A stretch of DNA of 64,000 bases, taken from NCBI RefSeq assembly GCF_003635165.1, contig NZ_ML058617.1, positions 62,001 through 126,000 on the forward strand. Reading direction: 5' to 3'. The notes below the pieces were generated by a model. That model saw nothing but the letters and a program-made list of their open reading frames with translations, ran no database searches and was not told the DNA's origin. Shown here in pieces: positions 52,321-61,544 of the stretch. Each line of letters begins with the position of its first letter. The stretch's first letter is position 1. Origin of the DNA: Burkholderia sp. Nafp2/4-1b (GTDB taxonomy: Bacteria; Pseudomonadota; Gammaproteobacteria; Burkholderiales; Burkholderiaceae). The position numbers and the translations under genes were made by a program.

Positions 52321-54447
52321 TCAGTCGTCGGTACGGAACAGGTCGAGCACGCGTTCGCGCTCGGCCGCATCGACGGCCGCGGGCATCGGCGCGTCACGCT
52401 TGCCGTGCTCGTCCGGCGCATCGGACACCTGCGGGCTGCCGCACGCGAAGCGGCTGCGGACGAACGGCGGCACGTCGGCGGTGCACGCGCCGCGCGCGTA
52501 TTCGGCGTACACGAAATCGCGGTCGACGAGCGCGACGTCCCGCGGCGGCGTCGCCTCGACCGGCGTGCGTCCGTCGACGGCCGTCTTCATGTAGTCCAGC
52601 CAGACCGGCAGCGCGAGCGTCGCGCCGGTCGCGCGTCCCATCGGGCGCGGCGTGTCGTAGCCGAGCCACGCAACCGCGACGATCCCCGACGAATAGCCGG
52701 CGAACCATACGTCCTTCGAGCCGTTCGACGTGCCCGTCTTGCCGGCCGCATCGTCGCGGCGCAGCGCGAGCGCGCCGCGCGCGGTGCCGCCGCGCACGAC
52801 ATCGCGCAGCATGCTGTCCATCACGAACGCATTGCGCGCCGACACGACGCGCGTGCCGTCGGACGGCGACGCGTCATACAACGGGCCGCCATGACGCTGC
52901 TTCACCGACAGGATCAGCCGCGGCACCATCCGCATCCCGCCGTTCGCGAACACGCTGTACGCGCTCGCGAGTTCGAGCGGCGTCACCGCGCCCGCGCCGA
53001 GCGCGAGCGGCAGCGCTGCCGGGTTGCGCTGCGCGTCGAACCCGAAGCCCACTGCGTGCTGCTGCACGTAGCGCGCGTCGGCGGCCTGCATCAGGCTGAC
53101 CGCGACGAGGTTCTTCGAGCGCACGAGCCCGCGCCGTACCGGGATGAAGCCTTCGTAGCGGTTGCCGAAATTGCGCGGACGCCACGGCCGCGCGCCGGTT
53201 TCCGCAGGCGTGAGCGTGCGCTGCGTGTCGTCGACGAGCACACCCGGGAAGTAACCCTTCTCCAGCGCCGCCGAATAGACGAACGGCTTGAAACTCGAAC
53301 CCGGCTGGCGATACGCCTGCAGCGCGTGATCGAACACGTTCCGGTTGAAATCCGCGCCGCCGACGAGCGCGAGCATGTCGCCGGTAGCCGCATCGAGCGA
53401 CACGAGCGCGCCTTCGAGGCCGTTGCGCGTGTCGCGCTTCGCGCGCGACTGGCGGCTCAGCGTGCGCTCGAGCGCGGCTTCGGCCGCACGCTGGTCACGC
53501 ATCGAGATCGTCGTGGTCACGTCGAGGCCGAGGGTATAAGCGTCGTCGTGAAAGCGCTCGACCATCATCCGGCGCGCCCGCTCGGCGACGTACGGCGCCG
53601 CGACGATACCGGGCGGCGGCGTGGTCGCCAATGCGATCGGTGCGTCGACCGCCGCGCGCCAGGTCGCGTCATCGAGTTCGCCGAGCGCATGCATGCGGCC
53701 GAGCACGTAGTTGCGCCGCGCGGTCGCGCGTGCGGGGTTCACGACCGGGTTGAATGCGGACGGCGCCTTCGGCAGCCCGGCGAGCACGGCCGCCTCGCCC
53801 GCGCTCAGCGCATCGAGCGGCTTGCCGAAATACACGTTCGCGGCGGCCGCGAAGCCGTACGCGCGCTCGCCGAGATAGATCTGGTTCATGTACAGCTCGA
53901 GCAGCTTGTCCTTGCTGAACTCGCGTTCGAGCTTGATGGCCATCAGGATCTCGGCCAGCTTGCGGCTCAGCACCTTGTCGCGCGTCAGGTAGAAGTTGCG
54001 CGCGACCTGCATCGTGATCGTGCTGCCGCCCTGCCCCGGCTGCCCGGTCACGAGATTCGCGAACGTCGCGCGTGCGAGGCCGCCGATATCGATTGCGCCG
54101 TGCCGGTAGAACTTCGCATCCTCGGCCGCGAGCAGCGCGTGCCGCATCAGCGGCGGAATGCGTTCGAGCGGCACGAACTCGCGGCGCTCGACGCCGTACT
54201 CGGCCAGCAGTTCGCCGTCGCGCGAGAAAATCCGCAGCGGCAGCGCGGGACGGTAGGCGGCCAGATGTTCGACGGACGGCAACTGCGTCCAGATCCGATG
54301 GATCGTCCATGCGCCGGTGCCTGCGCACGCGAGCGTCAGGCCGAGCAGCGCGCCCGCGAGCATGCGCCACGCGCGGCGGCGCGGCGATGCAGGCGGCGGG
54401 GCCGACGGTGGGGCGGGAGGCAGCGGGTTGGCGATGTGGTCGGTCAT
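52321..54447 (-). CDS. bifunctional penicillin-binding protein, PBP1A family
   Basis: A 708-residue peptidoglycan synthase. Residues 1-50 are a Pro-rich cytoplasmic tail and a membrane anchor (MLAGALLGLTLACAGTGAW). Glycosyltransferase GT51 motifs are AAEDAKFYRHG (Glu109) and QGGSTITMQVARNFYLTRDK (139-158). The transpeptidase motifs are SSFK (Ser384, Lys387), SKN (444-446) and KTGT (570-573). All catalytic residues are kept. It is a short PBP1A type without the long C-terminal extension. ATG 54447 is the start. It crosslinks the cell wall and is a beta-lactam target. A 15-bp palindrome AGCCAAA-G-TTTGGCT lies at 54554-54568, 107 bases upstream. Confidence 0.93.
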   Translation of the reverse strand: MTDHIANPLPPAPPSAPPPASPRRRAWRMLAGALLGLTLACAGTGAWTIHRIWTQLPSVEHLAAYRPALPLRIFSRDGELLAEYGVERREFVPLERIPPLMRHALLAAEDAKFYRHGAIDIGGLARATFANLVTGQPGQGGSTITMQVARNFYLTRDKVLSRKLAEILMAIKLEREFSKDKLLELYMNQIYLGERAYGFAAAANVYFGKPLDALSAGEAAVLAGLPKAPSAFNPVVNPARATARRNYVLGRMHALGELDDATWRAAVDAPIALATTPPPGIVAAPYVAERARRMMVERFHDDAYTLGLDVTTTISMRDQRAAEAALERTLSRQSRAKRDTRNGLEGALVSLDAATGDMLALVGGADFNRNVFDHALQAYRQPGSSFKPFVYSAALEKGYFPGVLVDDTQRTLTPAETGARPWRPRNFGNRYEGFIPVRRGLVRSKNLVAVSLMQAADARYVQQHAVGFGFDAQRNPAALPLALGAGAVTPLELASAYSVFANGGMRMVPRLILSVKQRHGGPLYDASPSDGTRVVSARNAFVMDSMLRDVVRGGTARGALALRRDDAAGKTGTSNGSKDVWFAGYSSGIVAVAWLGYDTPRPMGRATGATLALPVWLDYMKTAVDGRTPVEATPPRDVALVDRDFVYAEYARGACTADVPPFVRSRFACGSPQVSDAPDEHGKRDAPMPAAVDAAERERVLDLFRTDD

Positions 54448-54553
54448 GCAGGCTCCTTCTTCGATGCAGCGACAGACGTGCGCTGAAGAGGCACCCGTCG
54501 GTCACGGAAGGCGCGCATTGTCGAAGGGATGCCCGGAAACCGGAACATTCTTT

Positions 54554-54568
54554 AGCCAAAGTTTGGCT
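54554..54568. promoter_or_regulatory. AGCCAAAGTTTGGCT palindrome between PBP and APH genes
   Basis: A perfect 15-bp palindrome in the 216-base divergent region between the PBP1A-type and kinase genes, in an AT-rich setting. It may be an operator for either gene. Confidence 0.4.
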
Positions 54569-54663
54569 GGTTAAATTTTCTTTAGGAAACGATGCGCATG
54601 CGGCACGCAGCGGTCGATAGGACCGCACTGTGCATGAGCCGGTTCGCCTGTACCATCGTCTGC

Positions 54664-55458
54664 ATGTTCGATACGTACCTGCGCCTGTGGGATCTCGTTC
54701 CCGATGGCGGCCCGATCCTGACCGCGAGCGGCGGCGTGCTGCCGGTCGTGTGGCGCGCGCGGCCCGCGATGCTGAAGGTCGCGACCTGCGACGAGGAGCG
54801 TCGCGGCAATGCGCTGATGACGTGGTGGAACGGCGACGGCGCCGCGCGCGTGTGGCGGCACGACAGCGACGCCGTGCTGCTCGAACGCGCGCAGCCGGCG
54901 CCGACGCTCGCCGGCTTGTCCGCGGCGGGCCACGACGACGACGCGATCCGGATCGCGTGCAACACCGTCGCACGGCTGCATGCGCATCGCGCACCGGCAC
55001 CGCCGGCGGTCGTGCCGCTGCACGACTGGTTTCACGCGCTGCTGTCGCACGCCACGGACGACCCGGTATTGCGGCGTTCGGCCGCGACTGCGCATCGGCT
55101 GCTGGCCGGGCCGCTCGTCGATGAAGTCGTGCTGCACGGCGACATCCATCATGGCAACGTGCTGAACTTCGCCGATCGCGGCTGGCTCGCGATCGACCCG
55201 AAAGGGTTGCGCGGCGACCGCGCGTTCGACTACGCGAACCTGTTCTGCAATCCCGCGCACGACATCGCGGTCGATCCCGTGCGCTTCGCGCATCGCGTGG
55301 CACTCGTCACCGACGCCGCCCAGCTCGACCGGCGCCGGCTGCTGCGATGGATCCTCGCGTGGGCCGGCTTGTCCGCGGTGTGGCTGATGGAAGACGACCT
55401 GCCGGCCGATACGCGGCTGCAGGTCGCGGCGCTGGCCTCCGCCGCGCTCGGCGAATAG
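54664..55458 (+). CDS. APH(6)-type aminoglycoside/hydroxyurea phosphotransferase family protein
   Basis: A 264-residue kinase of the APH(6)/hydroxyurea phosphotransferase family (PF04655), whose known members include StrB. The catalytic loop VLHGDIHHGNVLNF holds Asp160 and Asn165; LAIDPKGLRGDRAFDYANLFCNP contains the metal-binding Asp178; the ATP lysine is Lys38 in AMLKVATCDEE. The fold looks intact. ATG 54664 (MFDTYLRLWDL) is preferred to upstream ATG 54634. It is chromosomal-looking, without mobile elements nearby. Whether it gives streptomycin resistance or phosphorylates a metabolite is not shown by the sequence. Confidence 0.85.
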   Translation: MFDTYLRLWDLVPDGGPILTASGGVLPVVWRARPAMLKVATCDEERRGNALMTWWNGDGAARVWRHDSDAVLLERAQPAPTLAGLSAAGHDDDAIRIACNTVARLHAHRAPAPPAVVPLHDWFHALLSHATDDPVLRRSAATAHRLLAGPLVDEVVLHGDIHHGNVLNFADRGWLAIDPKGLRGDRAFDYANLFCNPAHDIAVDPVRFAHRVALVTDAAQLDRRRLLRWILAWAGLSAVWLMEDDLPADTRLQVAALASAALGE

Positions 55459-55525
55459 CGCGCGCCGCCGCGCCACCGCGCCGCACCGCCTGCCCGGTCG
55501 AACCACATCGAACCGCACCGCTCAC

Positions 55526-55557
55526 AAAAAAACCCGCCGGCATGCACCGGCGGGTTT
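55526..55557. terminator. bidirectional terminator between APH and allE
   Basis: AAACCCGCCGG (55530-55540) pairs with CCGGCGGGTTT (55547-55557) over a 6-nt loop. On the reverse strand a T-run of seven (complement of A at 55526-55532) follows, so it ends the allE transcript strongly; the forward read from the kinase also ends in TTT. Confidence 0.9.
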
Positions 55558-55578
55558 CGTGTCCGACTTGCGCGACGC

Positions 55579-56415
55579 TCAACGCGCCGGATTCAGCAAC
55601 AAGTTCATGTGACGGTTCACATCCTTGTACAGCAGGTAACGGAAGCGGCCAGGGCCACCCGAATAGCATGCCTGCGGGCAGAACGCGCGCAGCCACATGA
55701 AGTCGCCGGCTTCCACCTCGACCCAGTCCTGGTTCAGGCGATAGACGGCCTTGCCTTCGAGCACGTACAGGCCGTGCTCCATCACGTGCGTCTCGGCGAA
55801 CGGAATCACGCCGCCCGGCTCGAACGTCACGATGTTCACGTGCATGTCGTGACGCATGTCGCTCATGTCGACGAAGCGCGTCGTCACCCATGCGCCGTTG
55901 GTGCCCGGCATCGGGATCGGCTCGACGTCCTGCTCGTTGGTCACGAACGCTTCCGGCAGCGGAATGCCGTCGACGACCTGGTAGTGCTTGCGGATCCAGT
56001 GGAAACGCACGGCCGCATCGCTGACGTTGTGCAGCGTCCAGTCGGCGCCCGGCGGAATGAATGCGTAGCCGCCCGGCTTCAGCGTGTGCTTCTTGCCCTG
56101 CAGCGTCAGCTCGGCCTCGCCTTCGACGACGAACAGCACGGCTTCGGCGTTCTTGTCCTGCTCGGGCTTGTCGCTGCCGCCGCCCGGGTTCACTTCGACG
56201 ATGTACTGCGAGAAGGTTTCGGCGAAACCCGACAGCGGACGCGCGATCACCCACAGGCGCGTGCTGGTCCAGAACGGCAGCCAGCTCGTGACGATGTCGC
56301 GCATCACGCCCTTCGGAATGACTGCGTACGCCTCGGTGAACATCGCGCGATCGGTCAGCAGATCGGTCTGCGGCGGGTGGCCGCCATGCGGCGCGTAATA
56401 CGTTGTCTTAGACAT
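55579..56415 (-). CDS. allE: (S)-ureidoglycine aminohydrolase
   Basis: Removes ammonia from (S)-ureidoglycine to give (S)-ureidoglycolate in purine (allantoin) degradation. It is a 278-residue bicupin protein. The start YYAPHGGHPPQTDLLTDRAMFTEAYAVIPKGVMRDIVTSWLPFW is specific for the family. The metal site in the second cupin is Glu208, His210 (AETH) and His214, with Gln248 34 residues later, the spacing of the plant enzyme. ATG 56415 is the start. It stands alone with no allantoicase, allantoinase or glyoxylate genes adjacent. Confidence 0.95.
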   Translation of the reverse strand: MSKTTYYAPHGGHPPQTDLLTDRAMFTEAYAVIPKGVMRDIVTSWLPFWTSTRLWVIARPLSGFAETFSQYIVEVNPGGGSDKPEQDKNAEAVLFVVEGEAELTLQGKKHTLKPGGYAFIPPGADWTLHNVSDAAVRFHWIRKHYQVVDGIPLPEAFVTNEQDVEPIPMPGTNGAWVTTRFVDMSDMRHDMHVNIVTFEPGGVIPFAETHVMEHGLYVLEGKAVYRLNQDWVEVEAGDFMWLRAFCPQACYSGGPGRFRYLLYKDVNRHMNLLLNPAR

Positions 56416-57281
56416 AAAGCATCCAGGCAATGGGTTGGTCCGGCCCCGGTCGCAACGGCAGGCGCGGCACGCGCGTGGGGCACGCATGCGGCGGCGGGAC
56501 ATCGTTGCCGGGGTGGCTTGAAAGCGCGGGCGCCTTCGTTCGGTCGGCCAGGCTTCGCGACGGGTCCGTCCGGTTCAGCGGGCGGGGCGGCCGATGGGTG
56601 CGGGTCCGGCGGCCGGGCCGCGGACATTCCGGGTGATGCGGCGGGGCACGTGGGACGGCACGGTTCGATTCCGTACGCGGGCAGCGCCGACGATAGCGAA
56701 GTCGATCCGGATCGACCAATTAAATGTTGCGATGACATCCATTCGATTTCCCACTACCCGTCGGCACCCGCGAGCGGCCGGTGAACGCGTGGCGCGGACG
56801 GTTTGTTCATCAGGGAAATCCTGAGGTCGGACGGCGTTCGGTGGAGCGCGCGTGAACGCTAGCGATGGCGGTGGCGATGGCGATGGCCCGTTCTACGTGT
56901 GTCGCTCGTAGGTCGGCAAGCGGCTCGCGCGATACGCAGCGATGCAGATAGGGGGTGCGCCGACGGCCAGCCCGTGCGCGCCGACGCATCGGTGCGCGCG
57001 AACCCTGCGCCCCATTCAGGCCGCGATCAATCGACGCTTCGAACAGCGAGATTGCGCGGCTATGCGAGCGCGCCCGGCTGCATGTCGATGCAACTGGCGA
57101 TGTCGTCTACAAAGCGGGAGAGGTACAGCGGGAGGAAAGGCGCGAACCCGTCGAATGGGGTCCGCCGTGAACTGCTGAAGGAGATGAATTTCGCCGGTGT
57201 TGGCGGCGATGACGGCCCGGCTGAGGCCGCCGGGCCGACTGTCGGATGGGCTACCGACGCACCGTGCCGCGCCCGCGGCGA
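56416..57281. other. 866-base intergenic region upstream of allE
   Basis: I see no supported gene. The longest frames (for example 56899-57300) lack a ribosome site and conserved features. It contains a 16-bp palindrome (56701-56716), an imperfect GCGATG hexamer array (56863-56887) and the 3' side of the glycine-zipper gene. The length suggests lost genes or a long regulatory region. Confidence 0.55.
56701..56716 (-). promoter_or_regulatory. GTCGATCCGGATCGAC palindrome upstream of allE
   Basis: A perfect 16-bp palindrome 286 bases before allE, next to an AT-rich patch (AATTAAATGTT) that could be the promoter. It may be the operator of a regulator of ureide use. Confidence 0.45.
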
Positions 57282-57719
57282 TCAGTCCCAGTCGCGGTGA
57301 TGGCGATGCTTGCGGTGACGATAGCCGCGATCGCCGTGATCGCGTTCGTACGAGCTGCGCGACATGTTGCCGCCCAGCGCCGCACCTGCGCCGCCGCCGA
57401 CGGCCGCGCCCAGCAGGCCGCCCGTGCGGCCGCCCATCGCGTTGCCGGCTGCGGTACCCGCGCCGCCGCCGAGGGCGCCGCCGATGATTGCGCCGGTACG
57501 CTCGCGACGGTTCGACGTCACTGCGCCGCCTGCGCCCCCGCCGATCGCGCCGCCGATGACGGAGCCGGTGCTGCCGCCGACCGCGCCACCGACCGCTGCG
57601 CCGGCAACCCCGCCGAGCGCGCCGCCAAGCGCGTTGTTCAAGTCACCGGCCATTGCCGGCAGTGCGGTCGCGCCGGTCAACGCGGCGACGACGAGAGCGG
57701 GGGCGATTTTCTTCCACAT
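57282..57719 (-). CDS. exported glycine-zipper protein
   Basis: A 145-residue small envelope protein. A signal peptide (MWKKIAPALVVAALTGATALPAMA) is followed by a glycine-zipper region (about 30-110, repeats such as GGALGGVAGAAVGGAVGGSTGSVIGGAIGGGAGGAV), then a His/Arg-rich tail (RHRKHRHHRDWD). Glycine zippers often insert in membranes or assemble as outer-membrane-associated proteins; the His-rich tail might bind metal. ATG 57719 is the start. It is single-gene, with a 376-base region upstream. Confidence 0.82.
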   Translation of the reverse strand: MWKKIAPALVVAALTGATALPAMAGDLNNALGGALGGVAGAAVGGAVGGSTGSVIGGAIGGGAGGAVTSNRRERTGAIIGGALGGGAGTAAGNAMGGRTGGLLGAAVGGGAGAALGGNMSRSSYERDHGDRGYRHRKHRHHRDWD

Positions 57720-58095
57720 TCCCGTATTCTTCCTTGTTCGCAATCTGGTTATTGAAGGTCCGCTCGTGAGGCCGATCTGAATCGATCGACGTCGATGTCG
57801 GCATTGTGCCGAATCCCGGACCAATTCATTTCAATGAGCTTGCGGCGAAGAATAGCATCGGTCGACCGTCCGTGCTGTCGACATTCTGGTAACAAGTTGT
57901 TTACCGGAACAGGACCGGAAAAGCTTGCCGAAACCGCCGGAGACGCCCGCCCGCCGGGGCTCCGTTTCGGTCCGCCCCTGTTTAACGATGGAGCGCGAAG
58001 CGTCCGTCGGGCCGGTTCGGACACACGTGGCAACACATCGGCGATGCGCCGGAAGCCGGCGGCGGTCGACCCAGTCATTCACGAACGACCGAAGG
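57720..58095. other. intergenic region upstream of the glycine-zipper gene
   Basis: No gene seen. A palindrome ATCGACGTCGAT (57785-57796) and an imperfect AT-rich inverted repeat near 57888-57905 lie in the promoter area of the glycine-zipper gene. The rest is ordinary GC-rich sequence. Confidence 0.45.
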
Positions 58096-58755
58096 TCAGT
58101 ACACGCCGGGTATCAACCGCCAGGTATGCGCGCAGTACGCGTCGTATTCGGCGCCGAACTGCGCGCGCAGCAGCGCTTCCTCCGACCGGATGCGGGCCAC
58201 GAGCGGCACCATCGTCAGCGCGACGAGCAGCAGCCCGACGCCCGAGCGGAACGCCAACGCCCAGCCGAGCGCATTGACGAGCAGCCCGAGATAGCTCGGG
58301 TTGCGGATGCGGCGATAGATGCCTTCGGTGACCAGCGTATGGCCCGGCTGGATCGCGACGAGCCCGCTGAAGCGCTTGCCGAGCACGAACACGGGCCAGA
58401 TGCGCAGCACCCCGCCCGCGACGTACAGCACGACGCCGCTCCAGCGCACCGTGTCGCCGCCGAGGGTCCACACGTCGAGCCGGTCTGTCAGCGCGGGCAG
58501 ATAGGCAAGCAGGAAGCCGCTGGCCGCGAAGGCCGCGAGCACCCAGCGGTTGTCGCGGTCCTCGCGCTCGCCGGCGCTCAGGTTGCCTTCGGTGAACAAC
58601 GCGGCGGCGCCCAGCGCGAGCGTCGCGACGGCGATGACGGTCAGTTGCGGATGCGAGAAGAAGGCGGCGAACCCGCCGATGCCGAGTACGGCGAGCCCGA
58701 GATAGACGAGCGTGGACACGCTCGACACGATTGCGACCTTGCGCGTCACGGCCAT
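58096..58755 (-). CDS. isoprenylcysteine carboxyl methyltransferase (ICMT)-like membrane protein
   Basis: A 219-residue membrane protein with five to six helices. The C-terminal half shows the ICMT/phospholipid methyltransferase pattern: GHTLVTEGIYRRIRNPSYLGLLVNALGWALAF and IRSEEALLRAQFGAEYDAYCAHTWRLIPGVY. In the family this region binds SAM, and the Glu pair (EE) completes it. Bacterial substrates are mostly unknown; protein prenylation is not expected. ATG 58755 is the start. It is the only gene at its strand locus with the small lipoprotein 176 bases upstream. Confidence 0.83.
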   Translation of the reverse strand: MAVTRKVAIVSSVSTLVYLGLAVLGIGGFAAFFSHPQLTVIAVATLALGAAALFTEGNLSAGEREDRDNRWVLAAFAASGFLLAYLPALTDRLDVWTLGGDTVRWSGVVLYVAGGVLRIWPVFVLGKRFSGLVAIQPGHTLVTEGIYRRIRNPSYLGLLVNALGWALAFRSGVGLLLVALTMVPLVARIRSEEALLRAQFGAEYDAYCAHTWRLIPGVY

Positions 58756-58931
58756 GGCTGCCTCGCCGGGGTGGACTTTCCTGTGAAGTATAGGGACCCG
58801 GGCGTTCAATGCGCACGCGCGCCGTCGGGCGGCGCGCGAGTCGTTGCTGCTGGAACTGGCGAAAAAGCGGCGGCGGAGCATCGATCGACGCGGCGATCGA
58901 CGGGCGGGACGGGCCCGCGCCCGCCGCGAGG

Positions 58932-59096
58932 TCAACGAATGCGGAAGTGGCCACCGATCCCGACACTGACGGGCGGTGCGTAGTACGCCGGTGCATAGCC
59001 GTAGTAGACCGGCGCGGGGGCATAGCCGTAAGGCGGTGCGACATAGCAGCCCGACAGGCCGCCGATCAGCGCGATCGTGATGAGAACTTTGTACAT
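58932..59096 (-). CDS. small Tyr/Pro-rich lipoprotein (54 residues)
   Basis: A short lipoprotein: MYKVLITIALIGGLSGC carries a lipobox (LSGC, Cys17), followed by YVAPPYGYAPAPVYYGYAPAYYAPPVSVGIGGHFRIR. Repeats of YAP and APxYY give a Tyr/Pro-rich chain, as in small outer-membrane-attached Burkholderia lipoproteins. ATG 59096 is the start. Function unknown. Confidence 0.78.
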   Translation of the reverse strand: MYKVLITIALIGGLSGCYVAPPYGYAPAPVYYGYAPAYYAPPVSVGIGGHFRIR

Positions 59097-59352
59097 GGCT
59101 CGATTCCCGGCGAAGAGGACACGTTGCATCGCGCGAGAGCCGGGGCGTCGCAGCCTGCGACGGCCGGCACGAAGCGGCGCTGCGCCGCTTCCTGTCGCTC
59201 GATGTAGCAATGCGCGGAGTCTAGCGCCGGGGCCGCCGGGAGGAGTTTCGCGAGCGGTTACAGGTGTTACGCCGCGTGACCGCCGAAACAGGTCCGGACG
59301 ACGTCGCAGCACACGCTCGTTGGCTCCGGCCGAACCACGAACCGCACGCGCG

Positions 59353-59772
59353 TTACACGAAACGTGCGCGGATGCGCTGCGCGATCGATTCGAGCGCGGC
59401 CGAATCGGCGATGTCGCGCGCGTGCAGCCGCAGCTCGACGCCTTCCCAGCGCGGGATCACGTGGAAATGCACGTGCGGGACCGTCTGCCCCGCCGCCGCG
59501 CCGTTGAACTGGCCGATGAACACGCCGTCCGGCCCGAGCGCCGCGCGCACGGCCGCCGCGACGCGCTGCGTCATGCGGATCCCGGCCGCGGCCGCGTCGC
59601 CGGACAGCTCGAAGATCTGCGCGGCCGGCTCCTTCGGGATCACGAGCACGTGACCGTCGGCCTGCGGCATGAGATCCATGATCGCGAGGGTCGCGTCGTC
59701 TTCGGCGACCTTCACGCACGGCAGTTCGCCGCGCAGGATCCGCGCGAACGGGTTGTTGTTGTCGTAGGACAT
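59353..59772 (-). CDS. HIT-family protein
   Basis: A 139-residue histidine-triad hydrolase/transferase: NPFARILRGELPCVKVAEDDATLAIMDLMPQADGHVLVIPKEPA and the triad QTVPHVHFHVIPR (H-x-H-x-H). HIT proteins act on nucleotide-phosphoramidates or dinucleoside polyphosphates; the physiological substrate is not known. ATG 59772 (MSYDNNNPFA) is the start, as in Hint-type proteins. It is divergent from the serine hydrolase gene, with a 259-base region between. Confidence 0.9.
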   Translation of the reverse strand: MSYDNNNPFARILRGELPCVKVAEDDATLAIMDLMPQADGHVLVIPKEPAAQIFELSGDAAAAGIRMTQRVAAAVRAALGPDGVFIGQFNGAAAGQTVPHVHFHVIPRWEGVELRLHARDIADSAALESIAQRIRARFV

Positions 59773-60031
59773 GGCGTTTTCCGATGTTTCCGATAGCGGT
59801 TTGTCTGGGAGCGCTGCCGGACGATTATCGGCCGACGGCCTGCCGGAGTTCAACCGGTTGTCCATCGTTGTCCGTCGTTGTCGACCTTGCCCGCCCGACG
59901 ATCGATCCGCGGCAATGGAGAACGCACACGGCCACGGTCGCTCGTCATGCAACCGCGATTGCACCGCGTCGCCCGAACCTGCGACACTGCCGGATCGTTG
60001 CCGGCCGGCACGCCACCGAGGACGCTCGCGC

Positions 60032-61441
60032 ATGACGATCCCCTTCAAATCGCTGATCCTGCGCGGTACCGCAGTCGCGCTCGTTGCTGCGCTCGGCTAC
60101 ACGGGCTACATGCTGTCGCGGCTCGCGCCGATCGCGACGGGCTATGCCGCGAAGGCGCTGTGTTCCGGCGTGTTCGTGTCCGGCCGTCCGGCCGCATCGG
60201 TGATCGACGTCGACATCATGGCCGGTGTGCATCCGCTGCTGAAACTGGTACGCCCGTCGATCGATCCCGAGCATCGTCGCGCGGTCGCGACGTTCGCCGG
60301 CTTCGCGCAACGCGAAGCGGATTTCCGGCCAGGGCTCGGCTGCACGCTCGCGCTCGGGCCGTCGCCCGGCGTGCTGCCGGCCGTGCTGCCGCCCGCCGCG
60401 GATGCGTCGCCCGTGCAGACGATGCCGGTCGCGCTGACCGCTCCGTCCGCCGACATCGATACGCACAAGCTGCAGACCGCGCTCGACCGCGCGTTCGACG
60501 AACCCGATCCGGCGCGGCCGCGGCGCACGCGCGCGGTCGTCGTGATGTGGCGCGGCCACGTGATCGCCGAACGCTATGCGCCCGGCTTCACCGCCGACAC
60601 GCCACTGCCCGGCTGGTCGATGACGAAGACCGTGACGGCCGCGCTGGTCGGCATGCTCGTCGCGCAGCACAAGCTGTCGCCGGATGCGTCGGCGCTGCTG
60701 CCCGAATGGCGCGGCCACGCCGACCCGCGCACGGCGATCACACTCGACGAGCTGCTGCGGATGACGAGCGGCCTGCAATTCAACGAGGACTACGACGACC
60801 CGCTGTCCGACGTCGCCGTGATGCTGTTCACCCGGCCCGATACCGCACGCTTCGCATCGGCCAAGCCGCTCGCCGCGGCGCCCGGCACGCAGTGGGCGTA
60901 CTCGAGCGGCACGAGCGCGATCGTCGCGCGCGTGATGCGCGTGGCGATGGGCGGCACCGAGGACGACTACCTCGCGTTTCCGCGGCGTGCGCTGTTCGCG
61001 CCGCTCGGCATGCGCAGCGCGGTGTTCGAGCCCGACGCGGCCGGCACGCTCGGCAGCGCGTCGTTCATGTATGCGAGTGCGCGCGACTGGGCGCGGTTCG
61101 GGCAGCTTCTGCTGCAGGACGGCGCGTGGAACGGGCAGCGGCTGCTGCCGGAAGGCTGGGTGCGCTATCTGACGCGCGTGACGACGCTGTCGACGCGCGA
61201 GGAATTCGGCGCGCACCTGTGGGTGAAGGTACCGGAGCCGTTCAACGATCGAGATTCGCACGCGCACCCGCTGCCCGCCGACGCGTTTCATGCGGTCGGC
61301 CATGAAGGCCAGTTCGTGAGCGTGGTGCCGAGCCGCGAGCTGGTGGTCGTGCGGCTCGGGTTGTCGCGGCCGGAATCCGCGTGGAATCACGAGGCGTTTC
61401 TGTCGCGCGTGCTCGAGGCCGTGCCGGCCTCCGGCTCGTGA
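60032..61441 (+). CDS. serine hydrolase, beta-lactamase/6-aminohexanoate-dimer hydrolase family
   Basis: A 469-residue protein. An N-terminal membrane anchor or signal (ILRGTAVALVAALGYTGYML) is followed by an unassigned region (about 40-140) and a beta-lactamase-like (class C/EstB type) domain: PGWSMTKTVTAALVGML with catalytic Ser196 and Lys199, then WAYSSGTSAIVARVM supplying the Tyr of the YxS motif. It does not look like a true beta-lactamase; esterase, amidase or peptidase activity on cell-wall or small amides is possible. ATG 60032 (MTIPFKSLILRG) is the start. Confidence 0.87.
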   Translation: MTIPFKSLILRGTAVALVAALGYTGYMLSRLAPIATGYAAKALCSGVFVSGRPAASVIDVDIMAGVHPLLKLVRPSIDPEHRRAVATFAGFAQREADFRPGLGCTLALGPSPGVLPAVLPPAADASPVQTMPVALTAPSADIDTHKLQTALDRAFDEPDPARPRRTRAVVVMWRGHVIAERYAPGFTADTPLPGWSMTKTVTAALVGMLVAQHKLSPDASALLPEWRGHADPRTAITLDELLRMTSGLQFNEDYDDPLSDVAVMLFTRPDTARFASAKPLAAAPGTQWAYSSGTSAIVARVMRVAMGGTEDDYLAFPRRALFAPLGMRSAVFEPDAAGTLGSASFMYASARDWARFGQLLLQDGAWNGQRLLPEGWVRYLTRVTTLSTREEFGAHLWVKVPEPFNDRDSHAHPLPADAFHAVGHEGQFVSVVPSRELVVVRLGLSRPESAWNHEAFLSRVLEAVPASGS

Positions 61442-61544
61442 CGCGATGACGCGACATGATGTGACGTGATGCAACGTGATGTATCAGCGGTGCGGCGGCG
61501 CCGGTCATGCCGCCACGCTGCCGCACCGCGCGGCTTGCGCTGCG

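Noticed and set aside
56899..57300. Possible hypothetical gene upstream of the glycine-zipper gene
   Set aside because: No ribosome site, low-complexity Arg/Ala content, overlaps the glycine-zipper 3' end on the other strand.
61440..61490. GACGTGAT-like repeats after the serine hydrolase gene
   Set aside because: Units are irregular in length and sequence; the similarity is too weak to call a repeat.
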